Shown here: positions 58,757-64,000 of the stretch, piece after piece | Numbering within the stretch: position 1 is the first letter of the stretch | Layout: each line of letters starts with the position of its first letter | DNA from: Pseudomonas_S sp047607345 | Lineage (GTDB): Bacteria; Pseudomonadota; Gammaproteobacteria; Xanthomonadales; Xanthomonadaceae | Assembly: GCA_047607345.1 (NCBI GenBank) | Contig: JASGDF010000084.1 | Location: forward strand, 1 to 64,000 | Length of the DNA: 64,000 bases | Direction: 5' to 3' | Notes under the pieces: model-generated | Seen by the model: only the letters and a program-made list of their open reading frames with translations | The model's database searches: none | What the model was told of the DNA's origin: nothing | Program-made: the position numbers and the translations under genes

Positions 58757-61090
58757 TCAGAACGATGCGCCGACGGTGACGATCGCCGCGCGCGGCTGCA
58801 GCACGTTGTAGTACGGAGTGCCGGTCTTGGTGTAGTCGCCGTCGGACACTGCCATCAACGCCGTGCTGCTCACCCAGGTGATCGCCTTCTTGTCGGTCAG
58901 GTTGCTGACGTTGAGCTTGACGTAGGGCTTCTTCAACCAGCTCCAGTCCTGGAAGTTGTAGCCGGCGTCGAAACCTAACGTGGTGTAGCCGCCAACCTGC
59001 TCGGTGTTCATGTAGTCACCGTAGCGCGAACCGGAATAGCGTGCCTTCAGTGCGGCCCAGAACCCGCCCTGATCGTAGTTCAGCGAAGCCGTGAACAGAT
59101 CCTTCGGCGTGTTGGGCAGCTGCTTGCCATCGGTCGGATAGTCCAGGCCGCTGTAGCTGTACGCACTCTTCATCTCGGCCTGCGTGCGGGTGTAGGAGGC
59201 GTACAGCTTGAAGCTGTCACCCAGCCTGTAGCTGGCCTCGCCATTGAAGCCGCGCATCTGCACCTTCGGAATCGTGATGTAGACCGAATTGTCGTTCTCG
59301 TCATAGCTGGAGATCGACTTGTTCCTGTAGTCGCTCTGATAAACCATCAGCGAGGCGCCGACGCGATCGCCATAGAAGCGCCAGCCCAGGTCGTAGGTCC
59401 AGGCCTGTTCCGGCGTGGACTGCTCGGTGCCGGCGAACTGATTGGTATAGATCGAGCTGGTCGCCGGCACCCGGAAGCTCTCGGCCACCCCCAGGAACAG
59501 CTGGTTCTGCTCGTCGAGCTGGTACTTGAGGCCGAACGCCGGCAGCGTCTTGGTATAGGTGTTGTCGAAATAGGCCGACTTGGTCGAGCTGCTGGTGCCG
59601 CCCGGATAGGCCAGGTCCCAACCCGTGCGGGTGGCATGCAGCAGCGAGATGCCCAGGTTGACGGTCAACTGGTCGGTCGGGGTCCAGTTGTCCTGGACGA
59701 AGTACTTCTGCACCGTGGTCACCGTGTAGGCGCGGTAGACCTGAATCGGGCCGCTGCCATCGCTGTAGTACAGCTGGCAGGCCGAGGAGTCACCCCAGGT
59801 ATCGCAAAGATCGCCGTTGCTCTGGTCGACGGTGACGAAGTTCTGGTGCTGGCTCTTGCGCGAACGGTCATACCACACGCCATAGACCAGGCTGTTGTTC
59901 TCGCCGATGTCCTGGAAGAACTTGGCGATCACGCCCGGGCGCACGGTCTTCGAAGCGGAGTACTTGGCCGCGATGCCCGTGTACAGCTCGCCGCTGGCGG
60001 TGTAGTAGCCGTAGCTGCTGGTGATCTTGGAGGGCGTGCTGTTGCCGCCGCCATCGCCCCACCATACATACGGGACCACCGACAGGCGCAGGCTGTCACT
60101 CAGCGTGAACTCGCCGTCGAGGCTGGCCAGCACACTCTTGTACGGATTGCGCCGCAGGTTGTAGTAGGAGGTGCTGCCGCTGCCCCACTCGGTGGCGTAG
60201 TCGGCGTCGTAATCCTGCGCGATGGTCGACTTGCTCTGGGTGTAGTAGGCGTAGTTGCTCTGGCGGTTGTACTGGAACGAGGCACTGATCGAGTTCGTGT
60301 CGTTGATCTGCCAGATCGACTTGCCGTCGATCTTCACCACGTCGAAATCGCCCCGGCCCTTCCACTTGTCGGCGGTGTTCTTGGAAATCGAGATCCACGA
60401 GCGCACCGGACCGGTGTCACCGGTGTTCACGCGCAGGAAGGTACGGCGGTAGTTGTTGCTGCCGAAGCCCTGGTTGAAATCCACGCCGAACTCGTGGCTC
60501 GGGTCGATCGTCGACCAGGCGATCTGGCCGCCGGTGGCGCCCATTTCCGGCGCATCGACGTTCGGGGTGCCCTGCAGCACGGTGATGTCGTTGTAGTTCT
60601 CGGCGTCGCCGTACTCGGTGGCGTAGACCGAGTAGCTGCCGCTGTCGGTGACCGGCGCGCCGTTGACGGTGATGCCGATCGCCGAGGAGTCGAAGCCGCG
60701 CAGGCTGTAGTTGCCGTTGGCCAGGCCGGTGACGTCGTCGCTGGCCGCGTCGATGCCGGGGATCGAGGAGATCAGCTGGGTGAAGTTGCTGCCACCGGAC
60801 GCCTTCTGGATCGCCTCGCGGGTCATCGTCGAGATTGCCTTGGGCGCGGTCTGCACGGTCATGTTGCCGCCACCGAGGATGTAGGCATCCTTGTTGGCGG
60901 TGACGCTGACCTTGTCCAGCTGCTGCACGCGTTTGGTGTCGTAGGCGGCCGTGGTGTTGGAGGTGCTCGACGCGGTGACGCGACTGCTCTGTTCGTCGGC
61001 ATCGGTGCTCTGGGCATGGACCTGACTGGAGAGCACGCTCGCGAGGGCGAGGGCGAGTACCGACCACGGGAGCTGCTGGCGGGATTTCAT
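58757..61090 (-). CDS. TonB-dependent receptor
   Basis: A 777-residue outer-membrane receptor. A signal peptide (LPWSVLALALASVLSSQVHAQ) leads to a TonB-box-like segment (LDKVSVTANKD) and the plug (ISTMTREAIQKASGGSNFTQ, then YSLRGFDSSAIGITVNGAPV, DITVLQGTPNVDAPEMGATG). The 22-strand barrel ends VTVGASF with terminal Phe. It imports an unknown ligand using TonB energy. A perfect 17-base palindrome (61198-61214) about 110 bases upstream is a candidate operator. Shine-Dalgarno AGAGGT precedes the ATG. Confidence 0.94.
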   Translation of the reverse strand: MKSRQQLPWSVLALALASVLSSQVHAQSTDADEQSSRVTASSTSNTTAAYDTKRVQQLDKVSVTANKDAYILGGGNMTVQTAPKAISTMTREAIQKASGGSNFTQLISSIPGIDAASDDVTGLANGNYSLRGFDSSAIGITVNGAPVTDSGSYSVYATEYGDAENYNDITVLQGTPNVDAPEMGATGGQIAWSTIDPSHEFGVDFNQGFGSNNYRRTFLRVNTGDTGPVRSWISISKNTADKWKGRGDFDVVKIDGKSIWQINDTNSISASFQYNRQSNYAYYTQSKSTIAQDYDADYATEWGSGSTSYYNLRRNPYKSVLASLDGEFTLSDSLRLSVVPYVWWGDGGGNSTPSKITSSYGYYTASGELYTGIAAKYSASKTVRPGVIAKFFQDIGENNSLVYGVWYDRSRKSQHQNFVTVDQSNGDLCDTWGDSSACQLYYSDGSGPIQVYRAYTVTTVQKYFVQDNWTPTDQLTVNLGISLLHATRTGWDLAYPGGTSSSTKSAYFDNTYTKTLPAFGLKYQLDEQNQLFLGVAESFRVPATSSIYTNQFAGTEQSTPEQAWTYDLGWRFYGDRVGASLMVYQSDYRNKSISSYDENDNSVYITIPKVQMRGFNGEASYRLGDSFKLYASYTRTQAEMKSAYSYSGLDYPTDGKQLPNTPKDLFTASLNYDQGGFWAALKARYSGSRYGDYMNTEQVGGYTTLGFDAGYNFQDWSWLKKPYVKLNVSNLTDKKAITWVSSTALMAVSDGDYTKTGTPYYNVLQPRAAIVTVGASF

Positions 61091-61383
61091 GGATGACCTC
61101 TGAGGCTGGCGGGACTGTAGACACAGACAGCCCACCCGCCCGGCACGCCGCTTGAACGGGCTGGTCTTCGGGTCACGCGGACAGAAGGGCTGACTGGAAC
61201 GTGATGATCACGTTAAGCAGCGCATGTCACCGCCATATGCCGCCGAATTTTTCAAATTCGGCACGTGACGACACATAAGCACAATAAAAATGTCCGCGAA
61301 CGCCATCAATCTGTCACATCCTTCCAGTCCGCCCGAGCCTGCCCGGTCCCTCGCAAGCCCGTGCCAAGCCAGCGAACGGATAC
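61091..61383. other. intergenic region upstream of TonB receptor
   Basis: 293 bases with no gene. It holds the palindrome at 61198-61214 and a second inverted repeat at 61242-61262 (GCCGAATTT-TTC-AAATTCGGC) without a clear T-run. The receptor promoter should be here. Confidence 0.55.
61198..61214. promoter_or_regulatory. candidate operator palindrome AACGTGATGATCACGTT
   Basis: A perfect 17-base palindrome with 8-base arms around a central G, 108 bases before the receptor ATG. Its length and symmetry fit a dimeric helix-turn-helix regulator. No regulator gene is adjacent. Confidence 0.6.
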
Positions 61384-61983
61384 TCAGACGTTCACCGGCA
61401 GCTGGAGGTAAGTGCCGATGCCATCCAGGAACATCTGCACCGAGATCGCCACCAGCAGCATGCCCATCAACCGCTCCAGCGCGGTCAGGGCGCGATGACC
61501 CAGCAACTTGTAGAGCAACGGCGAGCAGAAAAGGATCGCCGCGGTCGCCCCCCATGCCGCCAGCAGCGACAGGCTGAACTCGGGCAGGCGCGCAGGCTCG
61601 TTGCTGCCCATCAGCATCACCGCCGCCATACCCGACGGCCCTGCCACCAGCGGGATCGCCAGCGGCACGATGAAAGGCTCGCCATCGGGGATTTCGCCCA
61701 GCAGCCCCTCCGGGCGCGGGAAGATCATCCGGATACCGATCAGAAACAGCACGATGCCGCCGGCGATCGCCACCGACTCCTGGCGCAGGTGCATCAGCTC
61801 CAGCGCGTACTTGCCGCCCCACAGGAAGCCCATCAGCACCACCAGCGCGATCAGCAGCTCGCGCGCCAGCACGATGCGCTGGCGTCGCGGCGGCAACGGC
61901 CTGAGCACACTGAGGAACACCGGGATGTTGCCCAGCGGGTCGAGGATCAGGAACAGCAGCAGCGCCGCGGACAGGATGGTCAT
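61384..61983 (-). CDS. MarC/YhgN-family inner membrane protein
   Basis: A 199-residue integral membrane protein with six predicted helices (ILSAALLLFLILDPLGNIPV, LIALVVLMGFLWGGKYAL, VAIAGGIVLFLIGIRMIF, VPLAIPLVAGPSGMAAVML, LLAAWGATAAILFC, LERLMGMLLVAISVQMFLDG). DPLGN and GPS motifs are characteristic of the UPF0056 MarC family, whose transport role is not settled. The ATG overlaps the SDR stop by 4 bases. Confidence 0.93.
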   Translation of the reverse strand: MTILSAALLLFLILDPLGNIPVFLSVLRPLPPRRQRIVLARELLIALVVLMGFLWGGKYALELMHLRQESVAIAGGIVLFLIGIRMIFPRPEGLLGEIPDGEPFIVPLAIPLVAGPSGMAAVMLMGSNEPARLPEFSLSLLAAWGATAAILFCSPLLYKLLGHRALTALERLMGMLLVAISVQMFLDGIGTYLQLPVNV

Positions 61984-62723
61984 GTGCAAGGACTCCAGAT
62001 GGCGCCGCGATGCACGGCGCCCGACGCGGAAAGCAGGGTGACGCAGGCGTTCGCGTAGCGGCCAGGATCGGCCGCCTCGCGGTCGTCCTGATGCTGGAAG
62101 GCGCGTGCCCGCAGCGGCGTGCGCATCGGCCCCGGCTGCAGGCCGCACACGCGCACCGGCCCGGCGGCGGTCTCCTGGTGCAGGCTCGCCACCAGGCCGC
62201 GCTGCGCATGTTGCGCGATGCCGTAGCCGCTCCAGTAAGCCTGCCCGACCCGTGCCGGATCATCCACCACGAACACCAGCGCCGCATCGTCGCGGTCGCG
62301 CAGCAGCGGCAGGCAAGCCTGCGACAGCCACAGGCGCGCGGTGAGATCGACATGCAGCGAGCGCGCCAGCACCGCCGGGTCGGCGTTCTCCAGCGGGGTC
62401 AGGCCGGGAAAGTCCGCCGCGCAATGCAGCACCCCGTCCAGACGCCCCAACTGCGAGCGCAGGCGCCCGGCCAGTTCTGCGTGGTCATCCGGCGTGGCGC
62501 CAGCCAGGTCCAGCGGATACAGCAAGGGCTCGGGCCCGGCCGCGGCCACCACGTCGTAAACGCGTTCGAGCTTGCGGACCTGCCGACCGAGCAGCACCAC
62601 GGTCGCCCCGGCCGCGGCACAGGCGCGCGCGGAGGCCGCTCCCAGGCCGCCCGACGCTCCCGTAACCAGCACCACGCGCCCCGCCAACGATGTTGGCGGG
62701 GCGTGGCCCTGCGTCAAGGTCAC
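61980..62723 (-). CDS. SDR-family protein (YciK-like) with altered active site
   Basis: A 247-residue Rossmann-fold protein. The NAD(P) motif VVLVTGASGGLGAAS is intact, followed by DGVLHCAADF (in place of the usual NNAG) and QPGPMRTPLRARAF, like E. coli YciK. The catalytic Ser region reads FVVDDPARVG and the Tyr-x3-Lys motif reads YGIAQ, so both Ser and Lys are missing. It may be a non-canonical or inactive dehydrogenase. The start is a GTG at 62723 overlapping the grxD stop; no ATG fits. It is cotranscribed with grxD and the MarC-like gene. Confidence 0.85.
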   Translation of the reverse strand: MTLTQGHAPPTSLAGRVVLVTGASGGLGAASARACAAAGATVVLLGRQVRKLERVYDVVAAAGPEPLLYPLDLAGATPDDHAELAGRLRSQLGRLDGVLHCAADFPGLTPLENADPAVLARSLHVDLTARLWLSQACLPLLRDRDDAALVFVVDDPARVGQAYWSGYGIAQHAQRGLVASLHQETAAGPVRVCGLQPGPMRTPLRARAFQHQDDREAADPGRYANACVTLLSASGAVHRGAIWSPCT

Positions 62724-63040
62724 GGCTGGTAGGCCTCGCTGACAATGCGCTTGAGCTCGCCGGACTCGAACAGTTCCAGGGTGATGTCGCAACCGCCGAT
62801 CAGCTCGCCATGGATGAAAAGCTGCGGAAAGGTCGGCCAGTTCGAGAAGCGCGGCAGGTTGGCGCGAATCTCCGGCTCCTCCAGCACGTTGACGGTGCGC
62901 AGCTGTTCGGCGCCGGCGGCCAGCAACGCCTGCACGGCGCGACTGGAGAACCCGCACATCGGGTACTGCGGCGTGCCTTTCATGAACAACACGATGGGAT
63001 ACCGCTCGACTTCAGCCTGGATCCGCTCGATCACCGCCAT
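62720..63040 (-). CDS. grxD: monothiol glutaredoxin Grx4
   Basis: A 106-residue CGFS glutaredoxin: VLFMKGTPQYPMCGFSSRAV with the active Cys, then TFPQLFIHGELIGGCDITLE. It binds a [2Fe-2S] cluster with glutathione and passes clusters to apo-proteins. I chose the ATG at 63040; the much longer open frame upstream is antisense to sodB. It reads divergently from the superoxide dismutase gene. Confidence 0.96.
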   Translation of the reverse strand: MAVIERIQAEVERYPIVLFMKGTPQYPMCGFSSRAVQALLAAGAEQLRTVNVLEEPEIRANLPRFSNWPTFPQLFIHGELIGGCDITLELFESGELKRIVSEAYQP

Positions 63041-63160
63041 GGGATTCTCCTGACAGAGCGCGGAGCCCGACCGTCCCGGTCGGATAGACTCCCGCACAAG
63101 AGGCGCATTGTAAGCCCTCGCCGCGCCCGACCGCCGATACCGAGCCGATAAACTGCCCCC

Positions 63161-63739
63161 ATGCCGATCGAACTGCCTGCCCTGCCCTATGCCCTCAGCG
63201 CCCTGGAGCCGCACCTGTCGGCGGCGACGCTGGACAGCCACCATGGCCAATACCACCGCCAATGCGTCGAAGAACTCAATGCGCGGATCGAAGGCAGCGA
63301 GTTCGCCGAGCTCCCGCTGGAGGACATCGTCCGGCGCGCCCAGGGCAGCCTGTTCGACGCCGCCGCGCAGGTCTGGAACCACGACTTCTACTGGCAGTGC
63401 CTGCGCGCGCGCGGCGGCGGCGATCCGGCCGGCGCGCTCGCCGGGAAGATCGCCCAGGCCTTCGGCGATGCCGCGCACCTGCGCCAGGAATTCAACCGCG
63501 TCGCGCTGGCGCTGTTCGGCTCGGGCTGGGTATGGCTGGTACAGCGCCCGGACGGCACGCTGGCGCTGGTGAGCACCCCGCACAGCGGCACGCCGCTGAC
63601 CGGCGGCGACACGCCGCTGCTGGCCTGCGACGTCTGGGAACACGCCTACTACCTCGACCACCAGAACGCGCGCGCGGCCTATCTGGAGGCATTCTGGAAG
63701 GTGGTCAACTGGGATTTCGTCGCCAGCCGCCTGCAATGA
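63161..63739 (+). CDS. sodB: Fe-type superoxide dismutase with altered gateway residue
   Basis: A 192-residue SOD (MPIELPALPYALSALEPHLS, AAQVWNHDFYWQCL, FGSGWVWLV, DVWEHAYYLDHQNARAAYLE). Metal ligands His27, His in WNHDFYW, and Asp/His in DVWEHAYY are present. Gln in AAQVW marks the Fe-type. The substrate-gateway Tyr (Tyr34 in E. coli SodB) is Cys here (HRQCVEELN), and the neighbouring His30 is Tyr. It converts superoxide to peroxide and oxygen in the cytoplasm; the substitutions may change activity or metal preference. Confidence 0.92.
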   Translation: MPIELPALPYALSALEPHLSAATLDSHHGQYHRQCVEELNARIEGSEFAELPLEDIVRRAQGSLFDAAAQVWNHDFYWQCLRARGGGDPAGALAGKIAQAFGDAAHLRQEFNRVALALFGSGWVWLVQRPDGTLALVSTPHSGTPLTGGDTPLLACDVWEHAYYLDHQNARAAYLEAFWKVVNWDFVASRLQ

Positions 63740-63753
63740 CCCCGCACACGGCA

Positions 63754-63818
63754 TAGGAGCGACTTCAGTCGCGATGGGCTTTCCCGGCAAAGCCCCATCG
63801 CGACTGAAGTCGCTCCTA
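63754..63818. repeat. REP-like palindrome
   Basis: TAGGAGCGACTTCAGTCGCG and its reverse complement flank a CCCGGCAAAG loop region. It is the full version of the element cut by the left window edge and lies between the convergent sodB and purK. Confidence 0.9.
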
Positions 63819-63822
63819 CGAA

Positions 63823-64000
63823 TCAGATCCCGCCATCCAGCCGCGCCAGCACCGGCGCCACTTGCGCCTGGCGGCCCAGCGCAGCGCCGGCCTGTGCCAG
63901 TGCCGCGCCCAGCGCCACCGCACTGTCGGCCCGCAGCGTGGCATGCCCGACCTTGCGACCGGCCCGCGGCGACTTGCCGTAATCGTGCCAATGCCCGCCG
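63823..64000 (-). CDS. purK: PurK, N5-carboxyaminoimidazole ribonucleotide synthase (3' end only)
   Basis: The last 58 residues: GHWHDYGKSPRAGRKVGHAT, LRADSAVALGAALAQAGAAL, then VLARLDGGI and TGA at 63823-63825. The HxYGKxPRxGRKxGHxT block is the C-terminal signature of PurK, which carboxylates AIR with ATP and bicarbonate in purine synthesis. The rest lies beyond the window edge. Confidence 0.9.
   Translation of the reverse strand, partial: GGHWHDYGKSPRAGRKVGHATLRADSAVALGAALAQAGAALGRQAQVAPVLARLDGGI

Noticed and set aside
62720..63991. A 423-residue fusion upstream of glutaredoxin
   Set aside because: Only the last 106 residues are glutaredoxin; the rest is antisense to sodB and the REP element.

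Overview
The window is high-GC DNA from a Xanthomonadaceae-type gammaproteobacterium (Xanthomonas / Lysobacter / Pseudoxanthomonas group). The evidence is the translation block thrS-infC-rpmI-rplT-pheS-pheT-ihfA-merR-tRNA-Pro, a GumD-type sugar transferase beside it, two TonB-dependent receptors, a type IV pilus minor-pilin operon, and family-typical palindromic repeats (two elements with GGAGCGACTTCAG-type arms, one with GGGATTGGGG-type arms). The genus cannot be fixed from the sequence alone.

Layout. 1-5434: HNH endonuclease, dxs, a cupin and an orphan gumD. 5435-14128: an integrative island of about 8.7 kb between gumD and tRNA-Pro(GGG). It has a P4-type integrase preceded by a stand-alone arm-binding domain, a leftward replication-like operon (CHC2 zinc-finger protein, Toprim plus RecA-like helicase, TubC-N protein) and a RelE/HigA-type toxin-antitoxin pair. 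The operon leader has the seqA / CI RNA / seqC layout of phage P4 immunity. 14242-22325: tRNA-Pro and the translation block, read leftward, ending at thrS with a predicted threonine-codon leader peptide and attenuator. 22326-25954: decayed DNA with two diverged copies of a 125-150 base repeat around a second toxin-antitoxin pair and a divergent VOC / LysR pair.

25955-43629: an element of 17.7 kb in tRNA-Val(GAC), flanked by 42-base copies of the tRNA 3' end. It carries an integrase, a YefM/YoeB pair, an AT-rich BstA-like (KilA-N/P63C-type) gene behind an Arc-like repressor, palindromic operators in the divergent promoter region, a run of small early genes, an antirepressor and a short virion block (scaffold-like, DUF5681-like, transglycosylase-containing core protein and a 1564-residue ejection-type protein). 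No large terminase, portal, major capsid, tail or lysis genes are visible, so it is a remnant or a satellite-like element. 43787-53572: uvrB, fimT, tRNA-Asn(GTT) and the leftward operon fimU-pilV-pilW-pilX-pilY1-pilE. 53692-61090: ppnN and two TonB-dependent receptors. 61384-64000: marC-like, an SDR, grxD, a divergent Fe-type superoxide dismutase, and the 3' end of purK.

How the parts fit. The core genes are housekeeping (isoprenoid, translation, DNA repair, pili, outer membrane). The accessory DNA sits at two tRNA loci and carries three toxin-antitoxin modules, a probable abortive-infection gene and an RNA-based immunity switch. The two elements share two small protein families, which suggests gene exchange between them.
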